Of a stretch of DNA of 64,000 nucleotides, positions 19,150-27,918 are shown piece by piece (the first letter of the stretch is position 1; each line of letters opens with the position of its first letter). Source of the DNA: Clostridiales bacterium. GTDB lineage: Bacteria; Bacillota; Clostridia; Saccharofermentanales; Saccharofermentanaceae. The notes under the pieces were generated by a model, which saw nothing but the letters and a program-made list of their open reading frames with translations, had not been told where the DNA came from and ran no database searches. Made by a program: the position numbers and the translations under genes. The stretch spans positions 1 through 64,000 of the forward strand of contig JAFXMZ010000003.1 of NCBI GenBank assembly GCA_017529925.1, read 5' to 3'.

Positions 19150-21084
19150 TCATCTGCCGGCGCTGTTTTCCTTTTCGACTATCGCAAGGAACTTGTCCTT
19201 CGGCACGGGCTTGGAGAAATAGTAGCCCTGAAGGAAGTTGACGCCCAAAGGCTCGAGGAGCTTTATCTGGGACTCGGTCTCGACGCCCTCGACGAGTATG
19301 TTCTTGTTCATCTGATGGATCATGCGGATCGAGTTCTCGAGGATGATATATCCGAGTTCGCTCTTCTCCGCCTCCCACAGGATGCTCTTGTCGATCTTGA
19401 TGCAGTCGAGGTTCATGGATGCCAGCGCCCTCATGTTCGAATAACCTGTCCCGTAGTCGTCCATGGAGAACATGAAGCCCTCTCTCTTGAGCTCGTTGAT
19501 GGCATTGTTCAGTATCTCGTAACTGCCTCCCGAGATCGATTCGGTCACCTCGAAATTGATATATTTCTTGTCTATGCCGGCCTCTTCGACTATTCCATTG
19601 ATATGTTCGACGAAATCCTGCTTCATGAACTGCAATACTGACAGGTTTACATTGATGCAGTCGATGCCCTTCTCGTAGAGACGCTCGTCTCTTATCAGAC
19701 GGCAGACATCCATCAGTACGTGGTCGTCGATCGCATCGATGAGACCCATATTCTCGGCTACGGGGATGAACTCGTCCGGGTAGAGCATGCCCATGTCATC
19801 ATCGTGGAGCCTGACGAGAGCCTCGGCACCGTGGAGCTTCAGACCGTCCATCGAATATGTAGGCTGGTAGTAGACCTCTAACTTGCCTTCCGACAGTCCG
19901 TGCGTGATGGATTTCTCGACTGCGGATCCGCGGAGGAGGAAGTTCAGGTCATCTCCCGCGAGTATCTTCTTGTCGGTCTTGGAGGGCTTCTCGCTCTCGA
20001 ACATGTACAGTGCGTCGTTCAGCGTGTCGACCTGACGCGGGATGTCTGCCAGGATGATCGAGGCGGACAGCATGACGAAAGTATCCGTCAGTTTCCACGG
20101 CTTGTCGAACCTTGTTGAGACTTTCTGCGCCAGGGCATATGCTTCCTCATCGTCCTTGCCGAAGACCGTCATCGCAAACGACCGCCTTCCAAGCCTGTAG
20201 ATGTTATATCTCTTATGCACCGTCGAAAGGAAGTCCGCGACGCTCTTTTCGAGCAGCTCGCGGTTGACGGCGCCGCGCTTGCGGGACACGATCTCGGGTG
20301 TGTTGATGCGGATCGAGATCACATGCAGTTTGGTCCTGTTGATCATGTAGCTCTCGAGGTCCGTGAGGAATGCCTGCCTGTTGTAAAGGCCCGTCACGTT
20401 CTCAATGCGGTCGTCCTCATTTTCGATGATCATCATGATGCCGGTAAGTCCGATCGCCTCAGCGAAAAGCTCGACCTTGACATCGTGGAACAGAAGCTGG
20501 ATCAGGATGCCCGCAATGGTGATCGACGTGAACATCAGGACGCCCGCCTTGCGCTTGAACGTTAAGACATGCCATGTGTTGGTCAGGTTCTTGATGGCGA
20601 TCGCAAGGAAGAATGCCGCAGCCAGGTAGATGAGCGCCTCGCCCCAGTTGCGCCTGAACTGAAGATCGCTGTCCAGATAGTAGACCCAGTGGGTGAGCGG
20701 GTTCGTCAATGCGAGGAGCTCGGTGATCGCGAACACCCCGTAGTAGATGATCCGTATAGATCGTACCGATCTGATGAAGATACCGCAGACGCTGGAGATG
20801 TAAAGGAAGAACAGCGGCGCGAGCATGGTATGGAATACAAAATAGAGATATCTCGCGGCCTGTGTCACAAAGAGCGCCGTCTCGGACGTGTGCTTGTATG
20901 GAGTGAGAAAACCCGTGACGGTATTACATATGCCGTTGAGAACAAGGGTGATGAGGATCATCATGAACAGCTTGTTCTGCAGCTTGCCCATCCTGCCCTG
21001 TATCCTGATAAAACAGATATTGGCAAGGCAGATGAATGTCGCAGCCAGCGCAAAAGCAAATGACAGGTTATAAAGCTCGTCCAT
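19150..21084 (-). CDS. Membrane-bound EAL protein with degenerate GGDEF
   Basis: 644 residues from the ATG at 21084, four nt after GGAGGT. About seven TM helices fill residues 1-220. A GGDEF-like domain follows in which the signature is GRRSF, so it is probably inactive as a cyclase. The EAL domain (about 390-640) keeps GAEALVRL, NVNLSV, FEVTES, MDDYGTGYSN, KIDKS and EGVETESQ, the residues needed for c-di-GMP hydrolysis. The 7TM unit may sense a membrane or small-molecule signal. It stands alone, convergent with the ABC operon. Confidence 0.88.
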   Translation of the reverse strand: MDELYNLSFAFALAATFICLANICFIRIQGRMGKLQNKLFMMILITLVLNGICNTVTGFLTPYKHTSETALFVTQAARYLYFVFHTMLAPLFFLYISSVCGIFIRSVRSIRIIYYGVFAITELLALTNPLTHWVYYLDSDLQFRRNWGEALIYLAAAFFLAIAIKNLTNTWHVLTFKRKAGVLMFTSITIAGILIQLLFHDVKVELFAEAIGLTGIMMIIENEDDRIENVTGLYNRQAFLTDLESYMINRTKLHVISIRINTPEIVSRKRGAVNRELLEKSVADFLSTVHKRYNIYRLGRRSFAMTVFGKDDEEAYALAQKVSTRFDKPWKLTDTFVMLSASIILADIPRQVDTLNDALYMFESEKPSKTDKKILAGDDLNFLLRGSAVEKSITHGLSEGKLEVYYQPTYSMDGLKLHGAEALVRLHDDDMGMLYPDEFIPVAENMGLIDAIDDHVLMDVCRLIRDERLYEKGIDCINVNLSVLQFMKQDFVEHINGIVEEAGIDKKYINFEVTESISGGSYEILNNAINELKREGFMFSMDDYGTGYSNMRALASMNLDCIKIDKSILWEAEKSELGYIILENSIRMIHQMNKNILVEGVETESQIKLLEPLGVNFLQGYYFSKPVPKDKFLAIVEKENSAGR

Positions 21085-21247
21085 TCTGACCTCCGCACGC
21101 ATCGAAAAGCGTGTTTCGCATTCGTGCTTCTATTATATCAAATAAGGCGCGCGATTTACACAGGAGAGTTTGGATGTGTTTACTTGCTTTTCGCGATGTG
21201 TGATAATGGCACTGATGATACGAAAAGATCAGGAGGAGGGAACAGTT

Positions 21248-21898
21248 TTGGGCAATCTTGCAAGCGAGAATTCAAAGTGGCTCAGGGAATATGTGAAGAG
21301 GACCGAAGCAGCGCATAAGAAGAGCGGCGGCAACAAGTGGATAATTTTCATAATCATACCGGTGATGATAGCCGGTTTTATAGGGATCACGATCGCCAAC
21401 GGCGACCTGAACGATCCGCAGACGATGAATACCGTAAAGATCCTCGGCATCGTCGGTGGTGCGATCCTTCTTCTGGGCATCCTCATGATCGCCAAGGGCG
21501 GAAAGAAGAATGTCACATCCAGGACCGTGGACAACCTCAACGAACTGCTTACGAGCTCCGAAGAAGTTGCTGCTTTTGATGAGCAGATGAGCGCACCGCC
21601 CGTCTTCCTCGTCGAAAACAAGGTGAACGGAAGTTTCGGCGCCACGAAGGATTATTTCTTCCACCGATTCTCCGATATGGGCAACGATACATATGAGTTC
21701 TGCAGGCTCTCCGACATCGGTTCCTTCAACTGCAAGGGCGGCAAGGGTGACATGATCAACCGTTCGTACTATGTCGACATAAGAGACCGCAGCGGAAATA
21801 TGCTGATGCACGGTTCGCTCGAGTCGGCCAAGCGCGTCGAAATGCTGAACGACGGCATCCGCTCGCTGATATCTGAAGTCAAGTTCGCGGAGGAGTAA
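21248..21898 (+). CDS. Membrane protein of unknown function
   Basis: 216 residues if translation begins at TTG 21248, 7 nt behind AGGAGGAGGG. In-frame starts further upstream (21170, 21206) lack a site, and a probable -10 (GATAAT near 21204) lies between them. Residues 1-30 are charged, two TM helices follow (IIFIIIPVMIAGFIGITIA and ILGIVGGAILLLGILMI), then a cytosolic domain of about 130 residues with FLVENKVNGSFGATKDYFFHR-like strands. The soluble part resembles small beta-rich domains but I cannot name a family. It is monocistronic. Confidence 0.65.
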   Translation: MGNLASENSKWLREYVKRTEAAHKKSGGNKWIIFIIIPVMIAGFIGITIANGDLNDPQTMNTVKILGIVGGAILLLGILMIAKGGKKNVTSRTVDNLNELLTSSEEVAAFDEQMSAPPVFLVENKVNGSFGATKDYFFHRFSDMGNDTYEFCRLSDIGSFNCKGGKGDMINRSYYVDIRDRSGNMLMHGSLESAKRVEMLNDGIRSLISEVKFAEE

Positions 21899-22015
21899 GA
21901 GGGCTTCCGGGTCTGAAGCGGCAAGGCATTCCGGCCCTCGGGGGTTCGGGAACTTCGGTCCTGATGAGGCGTTAGGACCTATGAGTCCCGCGGAGGGGCA
22001 GGCTCGCCGCGATAT

Positions 22016-22756
22016 ATGAATATGAAGAAACACAGAAAACTGATCATCTTTCTAACTGTCATCATTGTTCTTACGGCAGGATTCTTTATCTACTTTGCGA
22101 TAGGGTACCATCCTGATGCAAAGGCACTTGCTGCTATGCATTCAACCGATACGGTGACAGTCAGCGAGGTAGAGACAGGATGGCTCTTTGACGGGCCGTC
22201 TGACACGACTGCATTCATATTCTATCCGGGTTCCAAGGTAGACCCCGAAAGCTACGCGCCGCTGTTATCGCAGATAGCCGCGGGCGGAGCGGATGTCTTC
22301 CTCGTGAAGATGCCTTTGAGGTTTGCCCTTTTCGATATGGATAAGGCGGGAGATATCACCGGCTCGTACGACTACGATTCGTGGTTTATTGGAGGTCATT
22401 CCCTGGGCGGGTACGCCGCTTCGGCATATGCAGCTGATCACGCGGGAGAGTTTTCCGGCGTCATTTTATATGCGTCTTATATAACAGACGATCTGCCATC
22501 AGGCCTGCCGCTGCTCCTGCTCTACGGGACCGAAGACGGCGTCCTCAACATGGATAAGGTCATGAAGTCAAAGGAAAAGGCTGCGGACTGCCGCATCGTA
22601 GAGATCAGGGGCGGGAACCACGCACAGTTCGGAAGTTACGGACGTCAGAGGCGTGACAGCGATGCTTCGATCTCCCCGGAGGAACAATGGGACGTTACCG
22701 TGCGGGAATCGCTTGCTTTTATGGGGGCGGGTGGAGCCGCGGGTGAAGTCGTGTGA
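22016..22756 (+). CDS. Membrane-anchored alpha/beta hydrolase
   Basis: 246 residues. An N-terminal signal anchor (IIFLTVIIVLTAGFFIYFA) is followed by an alpha/beta hydrolase domain: FYPGSKVDP (oxyanion region), GHSLGGYAA with nucleophile Ser, LLLYGTEDGV with acid Asp and GGNHAQFG with the His. This is the Abhydrolase_5-like family of exported esterases or lipases. The ribosome binding site is weak; GGAGGGG lies about 20 nt upstream. The sequence coding for the C-terminus is repeated in the following gap (22733-22791). Confidence 0.8.
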   Translation: MNMKKHRKLIIFLTVIIVLTAGFFIYFAIGYHPDAKALAAMHSTDTVTVSEVETGWLFDGPSDTTAFIFYPGSKVDPESYAPLLSQIAAGGADVFLVKMPLRFALFDMDKAGDITGSYDYDSWFIGGHSLGGYAASAYAADHAGEFSGVILYASYITDDLPSGLPLLLLYGTEDGVLNMDKVMKSKEKAADCRIVEIRGGNHAQFGSYGRQRRDSDASISPEEQWDVTVRESLAFMGAGGAAGEVV

Positions 22757-22791
22757 GCCTCAGGCGGAGCCGGCGGGTGAGATTGCGTGAG
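22733..22791. repeat. Repeat of the hydrolase 3' end
   Basis: The last codons and stop of the hydrolase (22733-22757, GGAGCCGCGGGTGAA…GTGTGAG) recur at 22766-22791 as GGAGCCGGCGGGTGA…GCGTGAG, about 21 of 25 positions matching with one insertion. Confidence 0.6.
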
Positions 22792-22969
22792 AGGTTACAG
22801 TTGGGGTCGCAGGCGATGTATCGGGCAGGGTGGTCTGATCTGACGCGCTGCTGGTGAATGGACCGTGCGCGGCGGGCGCTTTTCGAAGTGGTATAATCAA
22901 CATATAGTCAATTGAGTTCAGATCACAGCAGAATAGATTTCCGGCGCGTCCGGAAAAGGGGGTAACACT

Positions 22970-23215
22970 ATGAATCTGACACCGGAAAAGGTCGTGGCGT
23001 TCATCGGAGGCTTCGGCGCGACGCGTTTTTCGATACCCTACAACGAGATCAAGAAGATCGAGAAGTGCAGGGTCAGCTTTTTCCCGATGGGCATAAAGTT
23101 CTGGAAATACGATGAGAAGAAGGGCAAGGACGTCTGCTACAAGATCGCCGCTTCACATCGAAAGAACATACTCGAACTGCTCGCTTCCAAGGTCTCTCCC
23201 GACGTGATCGGGTGA
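22970..23215 (+). CDS. Small hypothetical protein
   Basis: 81 residues, basic, no signal peptide. AAAAGGGGG precedes the ATG, and a short hairpin (TTTCCGG…CCGGAAA, about 22938-22957) stands directly before that site. A TATAAT lies near 22893. The pattern FSIPYNEIKKIEK…KFWKYDE resembles one edge of small bacterial PH-like domains (an 'I-x-Y-x-x-I-xx-I' core), a weak guess. No family recognised. Confidence 0.6.
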   Translation: MNLTPEKVVAFIGGFGATRFSIPYNEIKKIEKCRVSFFPMGIKFWKYDEKKGKDVCYKIAASHRKNILELLASKVSPDVIG

Positions 23216-23307
23216 CCGGGTGTGTTTTTCCTGCCCCTGGCAGGCTGTTTGTTTTGAGCTGGCCGGACTCCTCTTTGGCGGATGACGGTGGGGATCTTTG
23301 TGAATAA

Positions 23308-23922
23308 ATGGATATAATCAGGCTTCGCTACGGCAACACGAATACTTATCTGATATCAGGCGCTTGTGCTTCAGTGCTGGTCGATACTGACTACGCAGGA
23401 ACAATGCCTGCGTTTTACCGTGCGATAAAAGATGCGGGGGTGCGGATATGCGATATTGACTATGTGCTGGCGACGCATTTTCATCCCGATCACTGCGGAC
23501 TCATGGGCGAGCTTGCGGGGAAGGGGGTTAAGCCTGTCGTGATGGAAACGCAGATGCCGTTTGTGCATTTTTCCGATGCGATATTCATGAGGACCCCCGC
23601 ACTGTCATATGTGCCGCTGGACGATGCTCTTATCAGGGAACTGACGTTTGAAGAGAGTCGTGCGTTTCTAAAGGAGTGCGGGATCGGCGGGCAGATTGTA
23701 TCTACTCCGAGCCACAGCGAAGACTCCGTTTCTCTGATCCTTGATGACGGCACTGCCATCGTCGGGGACCTTGAACCGATTGCATATCTTGAAGGGTATG
23801 ATGACGATGCCATACATCAGGCTGCGCTCAAGGCTGACTGGGATAAGATCCTGAGCTTTGATCCTCGAGTTGTGCTGCATGCGCATGCAAATGAGAAACG
23901 GCTCGGGCCGGATCTGGGCTGA
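23308..23922 (+). CDS. Metallo-beta-lactamase-fold hydrolase
   Basis: 204 residues. Metal ligands follow the MBL order: THFHPDHCG (HxHxDH), SHSEDS, GDLEP and HAHAN. The N-terminal strand VDTDYAGTM has the usual Asp. Such small stand-alone enzymes are glyoxalase II-like thioesterases, lactonases or phosphodiesterases; the substrate cannot be told. The ATG at 23308 has no strong ribosome binding site. It is probably cytosolic. Confidence 0.85.
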   Translation: MDIIRLRYGNTNTYLISGACASVLVDTDYAGTMPAFYRAIKDAGVRICDIDYVLATHFHPDHCGLMGELAGKGVKPVVMETQMPFVHFSDAIFMRTPALSYVPLDDALIRELTFEESRAFLKECGIGGQIVSTPSHSEDSVSLILDDGTAIVGDLEPIAYLEGYDDDAIHQAALKADWDKILSFDPRVVLHAHANEKRLGPDLG

Positions 23923-23972
23923 TGTGCTTTTTTCTGTGAGGTTTGAGGGTGTGAGGATGTGTGAACCGATGG

Positions 23973-24142
23973 CCGGCGGCGCGTGTTTCGCGTCGTTTTC
24001 GATGTGTTGAAGTGTTGGTCGGCGGCGCATGTTTCGCGCCGTTTTTGTTGTGTTGAAGTGTTGATCGGCGGCGCGTGCTTTGCGCCGTTTTTGTTGTGTT
24101 GAAGTGTTGATCGGCGACGCGTGTTTTGCGCCGTTTTTGTTG
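23973..24142. repeat. 46-bp tandem array of terminator-like hairpins
   Basis: Four tandem copies start near 23973, 24019, 24065 and 24110. Each contains a GC stem (GGCGC…GCGCC, loop about 7 nt) followed by GTTTTTGTTG, so every unit looks like an intrinsic terminator on the + strand, followed by TGTTGAAGTGTTGATC. Just after it, AATTGTCGGAA is repeated three times (24194-24237). Confidence 0.75.
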
Positions 24143-24280
24143 TAAGGCCGAATAGTATAAACGCCCTGTTTACGCGCGTCAAGGAAATCGCGCAAATTGT
24201 CGGAAATTGTCGGAAATTCGGTACAATTGTCGGAACTTTTTTGCGTGCGTCCGATGTATAATCCTGCTATGTAGAGCTAA

Positions 24281-24531
24281 TCATCCCCAAAGGGTCGTTT
24301 TTCGCGATTTGGGATGAAAACGCAGAGGGCTTTTCATCCCCCAAGGTCGTTTTTTCGCGATTTGGGATGAAATCGGAGAAGATTTATCATCCCCCAAAGG
24401 CTGTTTTTCCAAATCTGGGATGATATAGGAGAAGATTTATCATCCCAAAAGGGTCGTTTTTCGCGGTTTGGGATGACAACGCAGAAGATTTTTCATCCCG
24501 AAAGGGTCATTTTTCGCATTGTGGGATGAAA
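24281..24531. repeat. Hairpin-repeat array, GGGATGAAA family (array 2)
   Basis: Five right-facing GGGATGA(AA) words alternate with five or six inverted TCATCCC words. Two loops alternate: a GGTCGTTTTTCGCG-like loop of about 16 nt and a CGCAGAAGA-like loop of about 11 nt. The second loop matches array 1. The array ends 43 nt before the PD-(D/E)XK gene. Confidence 0.85.
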
Positions 24532-24574
24532 TCGGAAAACAAAACACATGATTGACGGATCGAAAGGAATAAAG

Positions 24575-25366
24575 ATGGACAATGGGATCAAAGATGTGAT
24601 TGTTGCCAGATATGAACGTATTTCACGGTTGGCAGAACAGATCGGGGAACGGCTTAAGCATTATCCCTCCGGGAGGATAAAGATCAGACGGAGAGGAGAT
24701 TATAAGTACTTTTACCGGAGTGGATTGTCTGGAGAGAATGATGTCTATCTGGGAAGAAAAGATACGAGATTGATAGAGGATCTGATCCGTAAAGGGTATC
24801 TTGAGAGTGTACTGAAGGCATCTCTTGCAGAGTCACAGCTTCTAAAGGAAACGATTGCTAATTATCCGCAATATCTAGCGGAGGATGTTTACGGAACACT
24901 CTCCGCAGACAGAAGGGACCTTGTGAAGCCGATCATTCTTCCTGACGATCAGTTTATTGCTAAATGGCAAAGCACATCTTATACTCCGAAAGTGTTCGAG
25001 GAAAACACGCCCTACTATTCGACCATCAGGGGAGAACGGGTCAGATCGAAGTCTGAGCAGATAATCGCGGACAGGCTTTATGCACAGAAGATCCCATATA
25101 AATACGAGTGCCCCCTCACTCTGGGAGACCAGGTGATCCATCCCGATTTCACGATACTCAGGATCAGCGACAGGACAGAGGTGTATCTGGAGCATTGCGG
25201 CAGGGCAGATGACCCCAACTATACCGAGGGTATGGTCAAAAGGATAAATCTTTATTCTCTTTCCAATATCATCATCGGCAACAGGCTGTTCCTGTCATTT
25301 GAGACTTCCGCGACGCCTCTTGATGTCCGCGTGATCGACAATCTTATCAAGACCGTATTCAGATAG
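24575..25366 (+). CDS. Predicted PD-(D/E)XK nuclease-superfamily protein
   Basis: 263 residues from the ATG at 24575 (AAAGGA 7 nt upstream; an ATG 27 nt earlier lacks a site). The first half is helical and basic (RIKIRRRGDYKYFYR), suggesting nucleic-acid binding. The second half carries the restriction-endonuclease-like pattern: VRSKSEQIIAD (Glu on helix 1), YKYECPLTL, HPDFTIL (Asp) and VYLEHCG (Glu, with His in place of Lys). Similar domains sit in helicase-associated and defence-linked proteins of Clostridia. The gene is more A/T-rich than its neighbours and follows a repeat array, so it may be acquired. Catalysis is inferred only. Confidence 0.65.
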   Translation: MDNGIKDVIVARYERISRLAEQIGERLKHYPSGRIKIRRRGDYKYFYRSGLSGENDVYLGRKDTRLIEDLIRKGYLESVLKASLAESQLLKETIANYPQYLAEDVYGTLSADRRDLVKPIILPDDQFIAKWQSTSYTPKVFEENTPYYSTIRGERVRSKSEQIIADRLYAQKIPYKYECPLTLGDQVIHPDFTILRISDRTEVYLEHCGRADDPNYTEGMVKRINLYSLSNIIIGNRLFLSFETSATPLDVRVIDNLIKTVFR

Positions 25367-25390
25367 GGCTGTGCGTTCTTAGGGTTCGTT

Positions 25391-25528
25391 CAGGCAGGGT
25401 CAGCTGACCATCGTATCAGTTTAGGCAGGGCCGACTGACCGTCTTCTGACAGCTGCCCCGACTCAGGCACCTCGAAAAGGACCAGCCGCCGGAAACGCCC
25501 TGATACCGCGGTATGTAACATTGTTACA
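25391..25528. promoter_or_regulatory. Imperfect repeats and a 15-bp palindrome
   Basis: Two imperfect copies of GGCAGGGTCAGCTGACC / GGCAGGGCCGACTGACC lie about 34 nt apart (25393-25445). They are followed by palindrome TACCGCGGTA and then TGTAACATTGTTACA (25514-25528). The last is perfect and occurs again at 39505-39519, so it may be an operator. Confidence 0.5.
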
Positions 25529-25610
25529 CCACGAAAAGGACCACAACCCTGCCCTCATAATCTCCTACTTATGGTATCATTACCGTAAGAATGCATAAGG
25601 AGGAGAGGGT

Positions 25611-25841
25611 ATGCCGCACGTAGAGATCAAGTGTTATCCCGGAAGGACAGAGGAAGTAAAGAAGAGGTGCGCCGAGAAGGTCGCCGGAGATATCGCCGAA
25701 TATCTGGGCTGCAGTGCATCATCCGTATCAGTATCGATAAAGGAAGTCCCGCAGGAAAACTGGAAAGAACAGGTATATGATGGCCAGATCATGGCGGACA
25801 AAGCGTCGCTTTATGTCGAGCCAGGCTATACATGCGACTGA
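25611..25841 (+). CDS. 4-oxalocrotonate tautomerase-family protein
   Basis: 76 residues. Pro follows the initiator Met (MPHVEIKCYPGRTEE), as required for the catalytic N-terminal proline of this superfamily. The beta-alpha-beta layout, length and VSIKEVPQENW segment all fit small hexameric tautomerases. AGGAGGAG lies 6 nt upstream. Its physiological substrate is unknown, as for most genomic members. Confidence 0.9.
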   Translation: MPHVEIKCYPGRTEEVKKRCAEKVAGDIAEYLGCSASSVSVSIKEVPQENWKEQVYDGQIMADKASLYVEPGYTCD

Positions 25842-25843
25842 AG

Positions 25844-25962
25844 CAGACGGCAGACGGCAAACGGCAACCGCCAGACAGCAACCGCCAGACGGCAAACGGC
25901 AACCGCCAGACGGCAACCGGCAACCGGCAAACGGCAAACGCCAGACGGCAACCCCCAAACAT
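25844..25962. repeat. 7-bp tandem repeat, 17 units
   Basis: Seventeen uninterrupted heptamers of consensus CARMCGG (CAGACGG, CAAACGG, CAACCGC and similar) fill the gap between the tautomerase and macro-domain genes. All units keep C1-A2 and C5. The run ends in CAACCCC CAAACAT, 20 nt before the next ATG. Confidence 0.85.
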
Positions 25963-25982
25963 AAAAACGGAGCAATCATAAT

Positions 25983-26594
25983 ATGCATATAGAATTCAGC
26001 AGGACTGACAGGAGTTCCGGCAGGGACATAAAGAGCAGTATAAGAGTCGTGAAGAATAATATCGTCTTCCTTCCCGTTGATGCGGTCGTCAATGCGGCCA
26101 ATGAGTACCTTGTTGCAGGAGGGGGCGTTTGCGGAGCGATATTCAGCGCCGCGGGCGCGATGGAACTTCAGGCCGCGTGCATGGCCATTGGCGGATGCAG
26201 GACGGGGAATGCCGTGATCACGCCCGGATTTGGGCTTGATGCGAAGTATATAATCCACGCAGTCGGCCCGGTCTGGAACGGAGGCGGCAACGGCGAGGAA
26301 GAACTCCTGAGAAGCGCATATATGAAGTCGCTTGAGGTCGCGGAAAAGAACCGCTGCAGTTCTGTCGCGTTTCCGCTCATATCATCGGGCATTTTCGGTT
26401 ATCCCAAGAATGAGGCGTGGAAGGTCGCGCTCAAGGCATGCGGCGACTATCTGAAGGAAGAGGCGAAGAGCGCGATGAATATCGTTTTCGCGGTGATCGA
26501 TGACGGGCTTTTGCAGGTCGGGCAGATGACCATGGCGGAGCTGTATCCAAAGCAGATCAGTCTCACCGACGGAGGCCTCTTTGGGATTATTTGA
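25983..26594 (+). CDS. Macro-domain protein (ADP-ribose/O-acetyl-ADP-ribose hydrolase type)
   Basis: 203 residues. MacroD-type signatures are present: VDAVVNAANEYLVAGGGVCGAI (residues about 35-56; the Asn and GGG loop bind ADP-ribose), VITPGFGLDAKYIIHAVGP and AFPLISSGIFGYP. These are the loops of de-ADP-ribosylating and O-acetyl-ADP-ribose deacetylating macrodomains. The ribosome binding site is weak. The heptamer array ends in its leader. It may remove ADP-ribose from proteins or metabolites; a partner transferase is not visible nearby. Confidence 0.88.
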   Translation: MHIEFSRTDRSSGRDIKSSIRVVKNNIVFLPVDAVVNAANEYLVAGGGVCGAIFSAAGAMELQAACMAIGGCRTGNAVITPGFGLDAKYIIHAVGPVWNGGGNGEEELLRSAYMKSLEVAEKNRCSSVAFPLISSGIFGYPKNEAWKVALKACGDYLKEEAKSAMNIVFAVIDDGLLQVGQMTMAELYPKQISLTDGGLFGII

Positions 26595-26647
26595 CGGCAG
26601 CGCTTTTTCCGCGGATGTAAAAGGCGAATTCAGCGGCGGAGGTTCAT

Positions 26648-27421
26648 TTGGAAGTAATTGACGGACAGTGGTTTATGAACGGGATCGACTGGGATGACGA
26701 GAGGTGTCTTCACAGTCCCGGCGAGCTTTTGGAACTGGTCGAAAAGACCGGTTTTCTTCCGCTGTTCTCCAACGGGATAGAAGGCTTTTCCGTCGAGGAG
26801 GTGACCGATCCGCAGTGCTGGTGGACAAGCGACGAGGACACGGATCCGTGGGAGTGGCGCATGACGCTGGCGAGGACGGGGAAGGTCGCTTATGGGAAGT
26901 TTTTCGGGAACAAGGCCGGATTTATTTCGAAAAAGTGGTTTCCTTATCTTGCCAACTTGCGCCGTGACGGCTACGACTTTGATGCCGCTTATGAGGACGG
27001 AAAAGCGGGCTACCGCGAGAAACTGCTGATGGATCTTTTTGTCCCGCAGGGCGCCGACATGTGGGATATCACGAAGAGCAGCCTGAAGAGGAGCGGCTGC
27101 GCTGACCGGCTCTTCACATATGAGATGAAGGAGAAGGCCGGTTTTGGCAAAGACGGCGAAAAGAATTTCGACGGAGTGCTTACGCGGCTCCAGATGAAGA
27201 CATATCTGATACCATGTGATTTCAGGCCGCGGCTCAACAAAAACGGCGAGGCTTTCGGATGGTCGGTTGCGGTCATGACGCCGCCCGAATATCTGTGGGG
27301 ATACAGATTCGTGACGGGCAGATACGGCGAGCCGCCGGAGGACTCTCTCCAGAAGATCGTCTCCCACATCGAAAAGCATTTCGCCGCGGACGCGAAGACA
27401 ATCAGAAAACTCCTGAAGTAA
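26648..27421 (+). CDS. AlkZ-related (YcaQ-like winged-helix) protein
   Basis: 257 residues starting with TTG, 6 nt after GGAGG. The motif run FLPLFSNGIEGFSVEE, WWTSDEDTDPWEWR, GKVAYGKFF and KAGFGKDGEKNFDGVL matches the AlkZ-related family, distant relatives of the winged-helix DNA glycosylases AlkZ/YcaQ. The QxQ or QxD catalytic motif of true AlkZ is not evident. It probably binds DNA or nucleotides; activity is unproven. It follows the macro-domain gene by about 50 nt on the same strand. Confidence 0.7.
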   Translation: MEVIDGQWFMNGIDWDDERCLHSPGELLELVEKTGFLPLFSNGIEGFSVEEVTDPQCWWTSDEDTDPWEWRMTLARTGKVAYGKFFGNKAGFISKKWFPYLANLRRDGYDFDAAYEDGKAGYREKLLMDLFVPQGADMWDITKSSLKRSGCADRLFTYEMKEKAGFGKDGEKNFDGVLTRLQMKTYLIPCDFRPRLNKNGEAFGWSVAVMTPPEYLWGYRFVTGRYGEPPEDSLQKIVSHIEKHFAADAKTIRKLLK

Positions 27422-27492
27422 CAGACGCGAGCCGGACAAGGCAGGACTTGAAGACTGGGTCGCACAACTCGAGTCGGGATCACGGCATGGGA

Positions 27493-27906
27493 TCACTTCT
27501 TCTTTTTCTGTTCCAGAAGGTCGCTCAGTCTTCTGCCGTAGAAGAAATCATGAACCATCTTATCGAATTCCTTCCACATGGGAAGTGTCTTGCATTTTTT
27601 CCTTCTGCTGCATTCATAGTTCTTGTCGGCAAGGCATACGACGGATGACAGTGAGCCCTCCATCAGTTCGAGTATCTCGCCGATCTTATACTTCTCAGGC
27701 TTTCTGGTGAGCTTATATCCGCCGCCTTTTCCGCTGGCCCCGGTGATCAGGCCTCCGGCTACCATATCCTTGACTATGATCTCAAGGTATTTCTTGGATA
27801 TCTCCTGTCTCTCTGCGATATCCTTGAGGGGGATGAATCCTCCGTTATCGTTCTCGGCCATATCTATCATTACACGGATAGCATAACGTCCTTTTGTAGA
27901 TATCAT
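27493..27906 (-). CDS. Rrf2-family regulator (CymR/IscR-like)
   Basis: 137 residues from the ATG at 27906. An N-terminal winged helix (MISTKGRYAIRVMIDMA, ISKKYLEIIVKDM, GKGGGYKLTRKP) and a cysteine cluster C-x7-C-x5-C (VVCLADKNYEC…KKC) are typical of Rrf2 proteins that bind a 2Fe-2S cluster or sense the cysteine pool. It is divergent from metN. Its own promoter and both met promoters carry CCTATT/TAGGT half-sites, so it probably represses itself and methionine/cystine uptake. The long frame upstream of this ATG is promoter sequence. Confidence 0.85.
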   Translation of the reverse strand: MISTKGRYAIRVMIDMAENDNGGFIPLKDIAERQEISKKYLEIIVKDMVAGGLITGASGKGGGYKLTRKPEKYKIGEILELMEGSLSSVVCLADKNYECSRRKKCKTLPMWKEFDKMVHDFFYGRRLSDLLEQKKKK

Positions 27907-27918
27907 GGTGCTGATCTC

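Noticed and set aside
21170..21247. Upstream start for the membrane protein at 21248
   Set aside because: The probable -10 element lies inside this stretch and only TTG 21248 has a well-spaced Shine-Dalgarno.
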